A stretch of 64,000 nt of DNA from Solibacillus merdavium (GCF_014836935.1 NZ_JACSPW010000010.1:1-64000); one strand, 5' to 3'. Positions 1 to 8,869 are shown, counted from the stretch's first letter. Program-made: numbers and translations. Notes: generated by a model not told the origin, from the letters alone.

Positions 1-28
1 AATACTAATCGGTCGAGGACTTAACCAC
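1..28 (+). rRNA. 23S rRNA, 3' end only
   Basis: The first bases match the conserved 3' terminus of Bacillus 23S rRNA (GGTCGAGGACTTAACCAC). Only the last ~28 nt lie inside the window. The 5S gene follows after a ~63 nt spacer, as in a normal rrn operon. Confidence 0.9.
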
Positions 29-91
29 ATTTTATTGCACAACTCAATGAAACGTTTATCCAGTTTTGAAAGAATGAAATTCTTTCAATAG

Positions 92-207
92 TCTAGTGAT
101 GATGGCAAAGAGGTCACACCCGTTCCCATACCGAACACGGAAGTTAAGCTCTTTAGCGCCGATGGTAGTTGGGGGCTTCCCCCTGTGAGAGTAGGACGTC
201 GCTAGGC
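92..207 (+). rRNA. rrf: 5S rRNA
   Basis: This 116-nt gene contains the conserved core AGGTCACACCCGTTCCCAT and CCGAACACGGAAGTTAAG. Its ends pair (CTAGTGAT with GTCGCTAG), closing helix I. It is the promoter-distal gene of the rRNA operon whose 23S end opens the window. Confidence 0.95.
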
Positions 208-213
208 TCAAAA

Positions 214-250
214 AGTCGCTGCTGATTCAGTCAGTAGTGGCTTTTTTATT
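214..250 (+). terminator. rRNA operon terminator
   Basis: A 12-bp stem with some G-U pairs (AGTCGCTGCTGA with TCAGTAGTGGCT) is followed by a T-tract. It lies immediately after the 5S gene. Confidence 0.85.
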
Positions 251-280
251 ATTTTAAAAAGATAGTGAATTAAAGATAAC

Positions 281-325
281 AAGCATGACCTGAAAGGATA
301 AGACTTTCTGGGGCATGCTTTTTTT
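281..325 (+). terminator. second hairpin with T-tract after rrn operon
   Basis: AAGCATGACC...GGGGCATGCTT forms a long hairpin extended by TGAAAG/CTTTCT and followed by seven T. It is a back-up terminator of the rrn operon or the remnant terminator of a lost gene. Confidence 0.7.
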
Positions 326-486
326 ATTTAACGAACGTAAATACCTTAATGATTTTGAAGATACGCATTAAAGGTTGAGGGTTTAAAAAGGTTCGCCAAT
401 CGATCTTTGAACAGATTTCCGGATTTGAAACTTTTACAACTAAAGTACCGTATACAGAAGGGAAATTTTAATTAAGGGGGGAGCTG

Positions 487-1118
487 ATGCGTAAAATACT
501 GTATATAGCGGTAGCTAGTGTATTGCAGGCGGCCTGTGGCAATGATAATAACAAGCAGTACAGATATAACTACTAAAGGACAAACTGAATGCTCTCAGGA
601 GGTCATCCAGATGAACGGAGCATAATTAGGGAATGGCAAGACATGATCGAAATTCCACAGGCACCATTGGAAATTATTTTAGATTTGCAAAAAACGGGCG
701 GAAATATATCGGTGCCAGCCCAAGGATGATTAAGTGAATTTTCATTTGAATTCCGCTTACTTTAAATCCATATACAGAAGCTTCTATAACATATGAAGAA
801 CATTCTCTCCCTATTTTCGGCGGAGAGTTAAACGTAGCATTACAAATGCCCGAACAACCTACAGGGGAGCTTATTATCCATGCAGGTTCTGGACCAACGA
901 ATAAAGATGGAAATACTATTGGTGGTGGGTCTAATAATAGCCTAAAGATGATTGCGGAAAGTTTAGCAGACCAGGGAATTACCTCAATTCGTTTTGATAG
1001 GCGGGGTATTGGAGAAAATACAGCCCTAATAGCATAAGAAGAAGACTTAACATTTGATATGTATGTAGAGGACGTCACGTCGATTGTGGACTATGCTAAA
1101 ATTTACAGCCGCTTTTAG
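487..1118 (+). pseudogene. decayed alpha/beta-hydrolase lipoprotein
   Basis: An ATG at 487 behind a purine-rich GGGGGGAG stretch opens a lipoprotein-like start (MRKILYIAVASVLQAACG) that stops after about 29 codons. Family-like protein segments then continue in other frames. Near 645-730 there is IEIPQAPLEIILDLQ...VPAQG followed by a stop. From about 766 comes NPYTEASITYEEHSLPIFGG, then LIIHAGSGPTNKDGNT and SIRFDRRGIGE, an in-frame TAA at 1035, and DLTFDMYVEDVTSIVDYAK to about 1100. The HAGSGPT.DGN and RFDRRGIGES-like blocks are typical of secreted bacterial alpha/beta hydrolases. The catalytic Ser elbow region and the whole C-terminal half are missing. Several frameshifts, nonsense codons and internal deletions mean it cannot encode an enzyme. 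It sits between the rrn operon and the tRNA cluster. Confidence 0.8.
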
Positions 1119-1234
1119 CGAGTGGCTTATTAGATAAAATTGTTAAATTCGTGAAGTGAAATAGCTTCTAGATAAGAGGATTATTTTCTCACTCTGAAAA
1201 TAAAAATGTAAGAAAAATTATTTAAAAAAAGTGC

Positions 1235-1262
1235 TTGTATAAAATAAAAACGTTGCTATAAT
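1235..1262 (+). promoter_or_regulatory. sigma-A-type promoter of tRNA cluster
   Basis: TTGTAT, 16-nt spacer, then a perfect TATAAT about 50 nt before tRNA-Asn. The -35 is weak; the -10 is consensus. Confidence 0.6.
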
Positions 1263-1311
1263 AATAAATGTACAAGGGAAACAATGTACTCGGGTACATT
1301 TATAGTAGCGT

Positions 1312-1387
1312 TCCGAAGTAGCTCAGTTGGTAGAGCATCCGGCTGTTAACCGGCAGGTCGCAGGTTCGAGTCCTGCCTTCGGAGCCA
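1312..1387 (+). tRNA. tRNA-Asn (GTT)
   Basis: Complete cloverleaf: acceptor TCCGAAG/CTTCGGA, anticodon loop CTGTTAACC with GTT, T-loop GGTTCGAGTCC, and encoded CCA. It is the first gene of the tRNA cluster. Confidence 0.96.
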
Positions 1388-1455
1388 TTTTTTTTTGCTC
1401 TTTTGTATAGTGAAATTAAAAACAAAAATTTTTAAAAAAATTTTTTCAAAAAGGC

Positions 1456-1484
1456 TTGCATGATATTGAAAATGATGATATTAT
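1456..1484 (+). promoter_or_regulatory. internal promoter of tRNA cluster
   Basis: TTGCAT, 17-nt spacer, TATTAT, lying between tRNA-Asn and tRNA-Glu. It would allow the Glu-to-Lys genes to be transcribed separately from tRNA-Asn. Confidence 0.6.
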
Positions 1485-1521
1485 AAATCTTGTCTTAAAG
1501 AGAACGTAACATTTACATAAC

Positions 1522-1596
1522 GGCCCGTTGGTCAAGTGGTTAAGACACCGCCCTTTCACGGCGGTAACACGGGTTCGAATCCCGTACGGGTCACCA
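1522..1596 (+). tRNA. tRNA-Glu (TTC)
   Basis: 75-nt cloverleaf: acceptor GGCCCGT/ACGGGTC with one G-T pair, anticodon TTC in CCTTTCACG, and encoded CCA. Confidence 0.96.
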
Positions 1597-1640
1597 TTTA
1601 AGGCTTCATAAAAAAATAATCAGTAACACTTGTTATGTAT

Positions 1641-1716
1641 GGAGGATTAGCTCAGCTGGGAGAGCACCTGCCTTACAAGCAGGGGGTCGGCGGTTCGAGC
1701 CCGTCATCCTCCACCA
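1641..1716 (+). tRNA. tRNA-Val (TAC)
   Basis: 76-nt cloverleaf: acceptor GGAGGAT/ATCCTCC, anticodon TAC, and encoded CCA. Confidence 0.96.
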
Positions 1717-1747
1717 TTCATTGTTTAACAGTGTTGCATCATTTGTC

Positions 1748-1831
1748 GGAGGGGTAGCGAAGTGGCTAAACGCGGCGGACTGTAAATCCGCTCCTTAGGG
1801 TTCGGCGGTTCGAATCCGTCCCCCTCCACCA
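1748..1831 (+). tRNA. tRNA-Tyr (GTA)
   Basis: 84-nt class II tRNA with a long variable arm: acceptor GGAGGGG/CCCCTCC, anticodon GTA, and encoded CCA. Confidence 0.96.
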
Positions 1832-1844
1832 TCTATAAAATGTT

Positions 1845-1919
1845 TGGGGTATAGCCAAGCGGTAAGGCAACGGATTTTGATTCCGTCATGCCCTGGTTCG
1901 AATCCAGGTTCCCCAGCCA
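1845..1919 (+). tRNA. tRNA-Gln (TTG)
   Basis: 75-nt cloverleaf with anticodon TTG, T-stem CCTGG/CCAGG and encoded CCA. The acceptor strands are TGGGGTA and TTCCCCA, so position 6:67 is a T-T mismatch in an otherwise paired stem. Confidence 0.95.
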
Positions 1920-1937
1920 TTTTTTTTATTTTTTTCT

Positions 1938-2010
1938 GAGCCATTAGCTCAGTTGGTAGAGCATCTGACTTTTAATCAGAGGGTCGAAGGTTCGAGTCCT
2001 TCATGGCTCA
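1938..2010 (+). tRNA. tRNA-Lys (TTT)
   Basis: 73-nt cloverleaf: acceptor GAGCCAT/ATGGCTC, anticodon TTT. Unlike the other five genes it has no encoded CCA (the discriminator A is followed by CTT), so CCA must be added by nucleotidyltransferase. Confidence 0.95.
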
Positions 2011-2055
2011 CTTTTATTTTATAAATTTAGAAGTGCACTTAAATTAAAAAATTAC

Positions 2056-2092
2056 AATCCTTTACTTATATTTATGAGTAAAGGATTTTTTG
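2056..2092 (+). terminator. terminator of tRNA cluster
   Basis: AATCCTTTACTT...GAGTAAAGGATT stem followed by TTTTT, directly after tRNA-Lys. Confidence 0.85.
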
Positions 2093-2200
2093 CATTTTAA
2101 AGGGAAAATCGTGTAGGAAATCGAAATTTCAATAGAGAGTTTAGCTGAGCATAGTATAGCCGACAAATATATTAAAAAGATATCGTAAGGGGATGGGAAA

Positions 2201-3103
2201 ATGAATAGAAAAATTTCGATTGTAGGTGTTCCATGTGATTATGGTCAACAACGTCGTGGGGTGGATATGGGACCAAGTGCTATTCGATATGCAGGCTTGC
2301 AGCAACGTTTAGTAAATCTAGGATTTGAGGTTGAAGATGAAGGCAATATTCAAGTAATTGAAAGAAATGCAATTGAAAAGAAAGACGAAAAACTTCTAAA
2401 TTTAGATGAAGTAATTAAAGTGAATACAGCACTTGCCGAGAAAGTATATGAAGTTGTAAAAAAAGATTGTACACCGCTAGTATTAGGGGGTGACCATAGT
2501 ATAGCAATAGGTACGTTAGCAGGACTTTCCATGAAATATAAAAACTTAGGAGTAATATGGTTTGACGCCCATGCCGATTTAAATACACCAGAGACAACAC
2601 CTTCAGGAAATATTCATGGTATGCCTCTTGCTACAAGTATAGGGCTTGGACACAAGAGATTGACTTCAATATTACACGGAGAACCAAAAATCAAAGCAAA
2701 AAATATAATCATTATTGGCGGGCGTTCGATTGATGAAGGGGAACGTGAATTAATAAAAACGCGTGGAATTAAAATCTATACGATGCATGAAATTGACCGA
2801 CTTGGAATGACGCATGTAATGGAAGAAACGGTGAATTATTTCAAACAAAATGAAATAGATGGAATGCATCTATCTCTTGATTTAGATGCATTGGATCCTT
2901 TATATACACCTGGAGTTGGAACACCGGTTGCTGGAGGAATTACCTATCGAGAAAGTCATTTAGCAATGGAGATGATTCAGGAATCAGGATTGCTGACTTC
3001 TGCCGAATTTGTTGAAGTGAATCCTATACTGGATGAACGTAATAAAACGGCTGATGTAGCAGTTGCGTTAATCGGTTCTTTGTTTGGTGAAACTTTAGTA
3101 TGA
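2201..3103 (+). CDS. rocF: arginase
   Basis: Ureohydrolase of normal arginase length (300 aa). It should hydrolyse L-arginine to ornithine and urea in the cytoplasm, using a binuclear Mn centre. Visible metal-ligand motifs are GGDHS (H99), DAHAD (D122, H124, D126) and DLDALDP (D227, D229). The substrate loop GNIHGMPLA and the C-terminal EFVEVNP are also present. The start is supported by AAGGGGATGGG ahead of the ATG. It is followed at about 150 bp by sigW, the same neighbour order seen in relatives of Bacillus, although the function is unrelated. No sigma-L -24/-12 element was seen upstream, so regulation probably differs from the B. subtilis roc regulon. Confidence 0.95.
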   Translation: MNRKISIVGVPCDYGQQRRGVDMGPSAIRYAGLQQRLVNLGFEVEDEGNIQVIERNAIEKKDEKLLNLDEVIKVNTALAEKVYEVVKKDCTPLVLGGDHSIAIGTLAGLSMKYKNLGVIWFDAHADLNTPETTPSGNIHGMPLATSIGLGHKRLTSILHGEPKIKAKNIIIIGGRSIDEGERELIKTRGIKIYTMHEIDRLGMTHVMEETVNYFKQNEIDGMHLSLDLDALDPLYTPGVGTPVAGGITYRESHLAMEMIQESGLLTSAEFVEVNPILDERNKTADVAVALIGSLFGETLV

Positions 3104-3194
3104 ATATTGTGGAAAAATGGGTAGAGCATAATGAAATTTGTTATAATAGGTACACATATTTTTGCGGAAAAGATAAAATAAATTTTTTTGAAAA

Positions 3195-3220
3195 TGAAAC
3201 CTTTTAAGAAACAATCCGTA
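3195..3220 (+). promoter_or_regulatory. sigma-W autoregulatory promoter
   Basis: TGAAAC, 16-nt spacer, CGTA: an exact match to the known sigma-W promoter consensus, placed 37 nt before the sigW start codon. It indicates positive autoregulation of sigW-rsiW. Confidence 0.9.
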
Positions 3221-3257
3221 TATATAGAACAGCTGAAAAGGTGGAGAGGAAAGACAA

Positions 3258-3821
3258 ATGGATGCGTTAGTAAATAAAAGAATAAAGCAAGTGCTTAAAG
3301 GTGATCAAAACGCATATGCCGACATTGTTAACCTCTACCAGCACAAGCTGTACCAAGTATGTTTTCGAATGCTTGGAAATAAACAAGAAGCAGAAGATAT
3401 TGCTCAAGAGGCGTTTATACGTGCCTATATTAATCTACATTCGTATGATCAAAATCGAAAATTTTCAACATGGCTTTATCGAATAGGTACGAATCTATGT
3501 ATCGACCGTATTCGGAAAAAGAAACCAGATTACTATTTAGATGCCGAAGTTGCTGGGACAGAAGGATTGGATATGTACTCGCAAATTGCTGCTGATGAGC
3601 AATCACCTGAAGCTGCCGTTGAACAAATGGAGCTTCAGGACAGAATTCAATATGAAATCAGTCGCCTCCCTGACAAATATCGTTCGGTCATTGTTTTAAA
3701 ATATATTGAAGAGTTATCGCTCCAAGAAATTAGTGAAATTTTAGATATGCCGCTTGGTACAGTAAAAACCCGTATTCACCGGGGTCGTGAAGCGTTAAGA
3801 AAGCAGTTAAACAATTTGTAG
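3258..3821 (+). CDS. sigW: ECF RNA polymerase sigma factor SigW
   Basis: 187-aa extracytoplasmic-function sigma factor. Region 2 (about residues 20-90) carries AEDIAQEAFIRAY for -10 recognition. Region 4 (about 125-185) ends in a helix-turn-helix, LSLQEISEILDMPLGTVKTR. In Bacillus it drives envelope-stress and antimicrobial-resistance genes after regulated proteolysis of its anti-sigma factor. Three things support SigW rather than another ECF factor: the rsiW gene 13 bp downstream, the rocF/cdaA neighbours, and a consensus sigma-W promoter in front. Confidence 0.95.
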   Translation: MDALVNKRIKQVLKGDQNAYADIVNLYQHKLYQVCFRMLGNKQEAEDIAQEAFIRAYINLHSYDQNRKFSTWLYRIGTNLCIDRIRKKKPDYYLDAEVAGTEGLDMYSQIAADEQSPEAAVEQMELQDRIQYEISRLPDKYRSVIVLKYIEELSLQEISEILDMPLGTVKTRIHRGREALRKQLNNL

Positions 3822-3834
3822 GAGGAAGATACGC

Positions 3835-4486
<652 letters not shown>

Positions 4487-4577
4487 ATCAGTTTTACTGA
4501 AAATCACATAAAAATAAATTTTTCCTGACGAATGGTGAAACTTTCTTCAAAAAAATGACGTTCTATTATAAAAGGCA

Positions 4578-4607
4578 AAGTCTACTCGTTCGGGTAGACT
4601 TTTTTCT
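4578..4607 (+). terminator. terminator after sigW-rsiW
   Basis: AAAGTCTAC...GTAGACTTT 9-bp stem followed by a T-run. It separates the sigW operon from cdaA. Confidence 0.85.
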
Positions 4608-4617
4608 GTTATGAAAG

Positions 4618-4645
4618 TTAATCAATGCCAAAATTGTGCTATACT
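4618..4645 (+). promoter_or_regulatory. candidate cdaA-cdaR promoter
   Basis: Poor -35 (TTAATC), 16-nt spacer and a good -10 (TATACT), located after the rsiW terminator and about 40 nt before the cdaA start. Confidence 0.45.
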
Positions 4646-4686
4646 AAAGGCAATATGGATTAGCTATAAAAGGTGGGGGATGCCAC

Positions 4687-5523
4687 ATGCAAATAATTGA
4701 ACAATTTACAGACATTGCTGCTGTAGATATGATTTTTAAAGTGTTGGACGTACTGCTTGTATGGTACGTAGTTTATAAGGCATTGACCCTCATTAAAGGA
4801 ACGAAAGCCGTTCAATTATTAAAAGGGTTGCTGATTGTTGTTTTAGCGAAATTTGCTACCTACGTTTTTGGACTCGATACACTTGATTGGCTATTGCAGG
4901 AAGTAATTGACTGGGGTTTCTTGGCCATCATCATTATATTCCAACCGGAAATTCGCCGGGCGCTTGAACAAATAGGGCGAGGGAAGATTTTCCAACGCAC
5001 TAATAACCAACAGGAAGATGAACAAACACGTTTAGTCGAGGCAATAAAAAAATCTGTGAGCTATATGGCGAAACGTCGGATTGGTGCACTTATTTCAATT
5101 GAAAAAGATACAGGTCTAAATGAATATGTGGAAACAGGCATTAAAATGGATGCCGCGCTTTCTTCTGAATTAATGATTAATATTTTCATTCCAAACACCC
5201 CATTGCATGATGGAGCTGTAATTATCCAGAAAAACCGAATTTCGGCTTCTGCCTGTTATTTACCGTTATCTGAAAGTGCATTTATTTCTAAGGAGCTAGG
5301 AACACGTCACCGAGCTGCACTGGGATTAAGTGAAGTCACAGATGCCATTACAATTGTAGTATCGGAAGAAACAGGTGCGATCAGTATTACAGCAAACGGC
5401 AATTTACACCGTAATCTCACTATGACTGAATTTGAAGAGCTATTACGTAAAATGTGGTTTGGTCCTGAGCAAGATTCTAACTTAGCATCTAAGTGGACTT
5501 GGGGAGGGAAAAAGAATGGATAA
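4687..5523 (+). CDS. cdaA: diadenylate cyclase CdaA (c-di-AMP synthase)
   Basis: 278-aa membrane-bound enzyme that condenses two ATP into c-di-AMP. Three N-terminal hydrophobic helices lie within about residues 15-85. The DAC domain follows, with both catalytic motifs: DGA at 175-177 (LHDGAVI) and RHR at 207-209 (GTRHRAALGLSE). Length and architecture are those of Bacillus CdaA (YbbP). It overlaps cdaR by 8 bp and is followed by glmM. This conserved cdaA-cdaR-glmM cluster couples c-di-AMP (potassium and wall homeostasis) to peptidoglycan precursor synthesis. RBS GGTGGGGGA precedes the ATG. Confidence 0.95.
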   Translation: MQIIEQFTDIAAVDMIFKVLDVLLVWYVVYKALTLIKGTKAVQLLKGLLIVVLAKFATYVFGLDTLDWLLQEVIDWGFLAIIIIFQPEIRRALEQIGRGKIFQRTNNQQEDEQTRLVEAIKKSVSYMAKRRIGALISIEKDTGLNEYVETGIKMDAALSSELMINIFIPNTPLHDGAVIIQKNRISASACYLPLSESAFISKELGTRHRAALGLSEVTDAITIVVSEETGAISITANGNLHRNLTMTEFEELLRKMWFGPEQDSNLASKWTWGGKKNG

Positions 5524-6514
5524 ATTATTCGATAGCCCGTGGATGCTACGGTTAGCAGCATTGTTTTTAGCGGCTGCTTTGTTCCTGTACATTCAAACAG
5601 AAGGAAATCGAACAGCTGATTCGGGTTCGTCAAACGAAACAGATGTCATAACAAATGTCCCGCTGGAAGTGTATTATGATTCAGATAATCTGTTTGTCAC
5701 AGGGATTCCTGAAACCGTCGATGTGAAAATTTCCGGACCGACTGCAATTGTTTTAAAAACGAAGCTTGAAAAGGATTTTAAACTATTTGTCAATTTAAAC
5801 TCATTGTTAATCGGTGAACATAGCGTTACAATACAGCAGGAAAACTTTTCTGAAAAACTTAATGTATCAATTGAACCGAAAATTGTTAATGTGACAATTG
5901 AAGAAAAAATTACCGAGCAGTTTCGTATAGAGCCTGAGATGAATAAAAGCCTTGTTGCTGAAGACTTCATCGTAAATAGGATGAGTGCAGAACCGACGAA
6001 AGTTGCTATTACAGGTGCAAAAAGTGTGATAGATAACATAAGCTTCGTAAAGGCAACAATTACAGGTGAGAAAGGTTTAAAAGAATCATTTGAGCAAGAT
6101 GCGACTGTAAAGGTACTTGACCGTGATTTAAATAAACTGGATGTGCGTGTTAATCCAGATAAAGTTAAGGTGAAGGTAGAAATTAATGAATATAGTCGAG
6201 AAGTCCCGATTACATTGAAGGAAATTGGGGAATCAGTAGATGGGCTTACGATTGAAAAGTTGTCGTCAGAGCCATCCCGCATCACTGTTTATGGGGCGAA
6301 AACGACAGTGGATGCTTTGGAAGAAGTAATTGTAGAAGTATCTCGTGAAAAAATTACTGAGTCTGGCTCCTATGATTTTAGTATTCCGCTTCCTACAGGT
6401 GCAACGAAGCTATCACAGGATAAACTAACGGTATATGCAGAGGTATCAGGTAAGCCTGTTCAGGAAGAGGAAAGCGAAGCCAATGCAGAGGAAAGTGTTG
6501 ACGACGCTGAGTAA
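5516..6514 (+). CDS. cdaR: CdaA regulatory protein CdaR (YbbR domains)
   Basis: 332-aa protein with an N-terminal membrane anchor (about residues 10-28) and an external region made of repeated YbbR domains (beta-rich blocks at about 40-120, 120-205, 210-300). The tail is acidic and low-complexity. It is the partner that modulates CdaA activity in related bacteria. The ATG lies within the cdaA 3' end, an 8-bp overlap, indicating translational coupling. There are no catalytic residues to check; the assignment rests on domain type and on the cdaA-cdaR-glmM order. Confidence 0.92.
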   Translation: MDKLFDSPWMLRLAALFLAAALFLYIQTEGNRTADSGSSNETDVITNVPLEVYYDSDNLFVTGIPETVDVKISGPTAIVLKTKLEKDFKLFVNLNSLLIGEHSVTIQQENFSEKLNVSIEPKIVNVTIEEKITEQFRIEPEMNKSLVAEDFIVNRMSAEPTKVAITGAKSVIDNISFVKATITGEKGLKESFEQDATVKVLDRDLNKLDVRVNPDKVKVKVEINEYSREVPITLKEIGESVDGLTIEKLSSEPSRITVYGAKTTVDALEEVIVEVSREKITESGSYDFSIPLPTGATKLSQDKLTVYAEVSGKPVQEEESEANAEESVDDAE

Positions 6515-6600
6515 AACTAACTACCAATAAAACAACCAATCCACATTAGGTGGTAAATTTAAAACGTATGTAATTTAAGCGTTGAAGGAGAGAGAAAGTA

Positions 6601-7953
6601 ATGGGTAAATATTTCGGAACAGATGGCGTCCGCGGTGTCGCAAATAGTGAACTAACACCAGAGTTGGCGTTTAAACTAGGTCGTATTGGCGGCTATGTGC
6701 TAACGAAGGATGCTAAAGATCGCCCGAAAGTATTAATTGGACGAGATACACGTATTTCTGGGGAAATGTTGGAAGGTGCACTTGTTGCAGGTCTCCTTTC
6801 AATTGGTGCGGAAGTTATGCGTTTAGGAGTGATTAGTACACCAGGTGTTGCTTATCTTACACGTGTCATGAATGCAGAAGCAGGGGTCATGATTTCAGCT
6901 TCGCATAACCCTGTGGCGGATAACGGCATTAAATTTTTTGGTCCAGATGGCTTTAAATTAACAGACGCACAAGAAGCAGAAATTGAAAGCTTAATTGATG
7001 CAGAAGAAGATACATTACCACGTCCTGTAGGTGCTGCTGTTGGTTCAGTGACAGACTACTTCGAAGGTGGACAAAAATATATTTCATACTTAAAACAAAC
7101 TGTAGATGAAGATTTCGAAGGCTTACATGTGGCGGTTGATTGTGCACATGGGGCAACTTCATCTTTAGCAACACATTTATTTGCAGACTTAGAGGCCGAT
7201 ATTTCTACTATGGGTGCTTCTCCAGATGGTTTGAATATTAATGAAGGTGTAGGTTCAACACATCCTGAAAAATTAGCTGAATTTATCTTAGAGCGTAATG
7301 CAGATGTTGGCCTGGCCTTTGATGGAGACGGTGACCGTTTAATCGCAGTGGATGAGAACGGAACAATTGTCGATGGTGACCAGATCATGTTTATCATCGG
7401 AAAGTATTTACAAGCAAAAGGTCGCCTAAACAAAGGTACAGTCGTTTCTACTGTAATGAGTAATATGGGCTTCTACAAAGCATTAGAAGAGCATGAAATG
7501 ACAAGTATTCAAACAGCAGTTGGTGACCGCTATGTCGTAGAGGAAATGCGTGCAAACGACTATAACCTAGGTGGCGAACAATCAGGTCACATCGTATTTT
7601 TAGATTACAATACAACTGGTGACGGACTTTTAACGGGAATTCAATTAGTAAGCATCATGAAAGCAACAGGTAAAAAACTATCTGAGCTTGCAGGTGAAAT
7701 GACAATTTACCCGCAAAGATTAATCAATGTTCGTGTTACAGATAAACATGCAGTAACACAAAATGAAAAGGTTGCAGCAGTAATTGCTGAAGTGGAAGCA
7801 GAAATGGCCGGCAATGGTCGTGTGTTAGTCCGCCCTTCAGGTACTGAACCTTTAGTACGTGTGATGGTAGAGGCAGCTTCTGCGGAGGCTTGTGAAGAAT
7901 ATGTTACCCGCATTGCAGATGTGGTAAGCGCAGAAATGGGTTTAGCTGAATAA
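6601..7953 (+). CDS. glmM: phosphoglucosamine mutase GlmM
   Basis: 450-aa cytoplasmic enzyme that converts glucosamine-6-phosphate to glucosamine-1-phosphate, the step before UDP-GlcNAc. The active-site phosphoserine motif ISASHNP has S101. The Mg-binding loop DGDGDR covers 241-246, the sugar-binding GEQSGH is at 325-330 and the phosphate loop RPSGTEP at 411-417. Length is exactly typical. RBS GAAGGAGAG. It is downstream of cdaA-cdaR and upstream of glmS, separated from glmS by a terminator and one unrelated gene. Confidence 0.96.
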   Translation: MGKYFGTDGVRGVANSELTPELAFKLGRIGGYVLTKDAKDRPKVLIGRDTRISGEMLEGALVAGLLSIGAEVMRLGVISTPGVAYLTRVMNAEAGVMISASHNPVADNGIKFFGPDGFKLTDAQEAEIESLIDAEEDTLPRPVGAAVGSVTDYFEGGQKYISYLKQTVDEDFEGLHVAVDCAHGATSSLATHLFADLEADISTMGASPDGLNINEGVGSTHPEKLAEFILERNADVGLAFDGDGDRLIAVDENGTIVDGDQIMFIIGKYLQAKGRLNKGTVVSTVMSNMGFYKALEEHEMTSIQTAVGDRYVVEEMRANDYNLGGEQSGHIVFLDYNTTGDGLLTGIQLVSIMKATGKKLSELAGEMTIYPQRLINVRVTDKHAVTQNEKVAAVIAEVEAEMAGNGRVLVRPSGTEPLVRVMVEAASAEACEEYVTRIADVVSAEMGLAE

Positions 7954-7963
7954 CATAGAATAA

Positions 7964-8004
7964 GGCGCCGGGGGTGATGGAGACATTGCTTTCGGTGTTT
8001 TTTG
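7964..8004 (+). terminator. terminator of cdaA-cdaR-glmM operon
   Basis: Stem CGCCG...CGGTG continuing inward as GTGATG-GAGA-CATTGC (with G-T pairs), followed by six T. Confidence 0.75.
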
Positions 8005-8032
8005 CTTTTGTGGGGATGGCTAGGGGCTCATT

Positions 8033-8204
8033 TTCTAATATACTGACTTGAAGTTCTAATATAGCTAAAAAAGATCTAGTAAAAGACCATTTTTCTGAAA
8101 TAATTTCAGTGTTCTAAAATTCGGCTCAAATCGTCTAATATCATGGTGAAGTGTCCTAAAATCAAACATATCTTTTCTAATATTAGCTTCATTTATTCTA
8201 ATTA
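8033..8204. repeat. degenerate 21-bp periodic repeat array
   Basis: A TTCTAATAT-like 9-mer recurs at about 8033, 8054, 8074, 8093, 8112, 8133, 8154, 8175 and 8196. Most spacings are exactly 21 bp; the three in the middle are 19-20. The intervening 10-12 bp are not conserved. The array fills the glmM-8310 gap upstream of the sigma-B-like promoter. No protein-coding gene is evident, although 21 is a multiple of three and a 25-codon minus-strand frame crosses part of it. Confidence 0.8.
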
Positions 8205-8243
8205 AAGCACCTTACTAAAAAGCTTATAACTAAACCAATAAAT

Positions 8244-8269
8244 GTTTTAATTTATAATCTTGAGGGAAA
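8244..8269 (+). promoter_or_regulatory. candidate sigma-B (general stress) promoter
   Basis: GTTTTA, 14-nt spacer, GGGAAA matches the sigma-B consensus (GTTTAA N13-15 GGGWAW) with one -35 deviation. It ends 40 nt before the start of a general-stress-protein homologue. Confidence 0.7.
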
Positions 8270-8309
8270 CGATATAGTGTACCCTATTAAGACGAAGGAG
8301 TGTTTTACA

Positions 8310-8834
8310 TTGGCTAAAATTGCAACATTAATTACAGATAAGTTTGAAGATGTGGAATTCACAAGTCCGAAAGAAGCACTGGAAGCTGCAGGGCATACAC
8401 TTGTAACGATTGATAAAGAAGGAAATAAATCAGTTACAGGTAAGAATGGTGAGGCTACAGTTCAAATCGATAAAGGTGTGGCAGATGTAAATCCTGCAGA
8501 CTTTGATGCATTGTTTATCCCAGGAGGTTTCTCACCGGATTTACTGCGTGATGATGATCGTGTCGTAGCATTCGCAAAGTATTTTATGGATGAGAAGAAA
8601 CCTGTATTTGCGATTTGCCATGGTCCACAACTATTAATTACTGCAAAATCCTTAGAGGGAAGAGATACGACAGGTTATAAATCAATTAAAGTCGATTTAG
8701 AGTATGCAGGTGCAAAATTCCATGATGAGGAAGTATTTGTTTGTCAGGAACAGCTTGTGACAAGCCGTACTCCAGATGATTTGCCGGCATTTAACCGTGA
8801 AATCGTGAAGTTATTAAAAGATAAGGCACTGTAA
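8310..8834 (+). CDS. DJ-1/PfpI family general stress protein (YfkM-like)
   Basis: 174-aa PfpI-type protein. The nucleophile elbow AICHGPQ gives C103 and H104; the acidic partner E13 and the glycine-rich PGGFSPDLLR complete the family active site. Members act as deglycase/glyoxalase-like stress proteins or cysteine peptidases; the substrate cannot be told from sequence. The TTG at 8310 is chosen as start because AAGGAG lies 9 nt upstream and the protein then begins MAKIATLITDKFED, as in homologues. A longer frame from 8277 lacks an RBS. A sigma-B-like promoter in front fits a general stress gene. It stands alone between two terminators. Confidence 0.88.
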   Translation: MAKIATLITDKFEDVEFTSPKEALEAAGHTLVTIDKEGNKSVTGKNGEATVQIDKGVADVNPADFDALFIPGGFSPDLLRDDDRVVAFAKYFMDEKKPVFAICHGPQLLITAKSLEGRDTTGYKSIKVDLEYAGAKFHDEEVFVCQEQLVTSRTPDDLPAFNREIVKLLKDKAL

Positions 8835-8869
8835 TAGTGCTCTTAGCATAAGATAATATAATAGTGCAT

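Noticed and set aside
5674-6285. 203-codon minus-strand ORF inside cdaR
   Set aside because: Antisense shadow of a well-supported gene; the Ser/Thr/Phe-rich composition is typical of reverse frames.
8040-8210. Minus-strand short ORF across the 21-bp array with heptad-like ILE/ILG pattern
   Set aside because: The pattern follows automatically from a 21-bp (7-codon) period; no RBS and only 25 codons.
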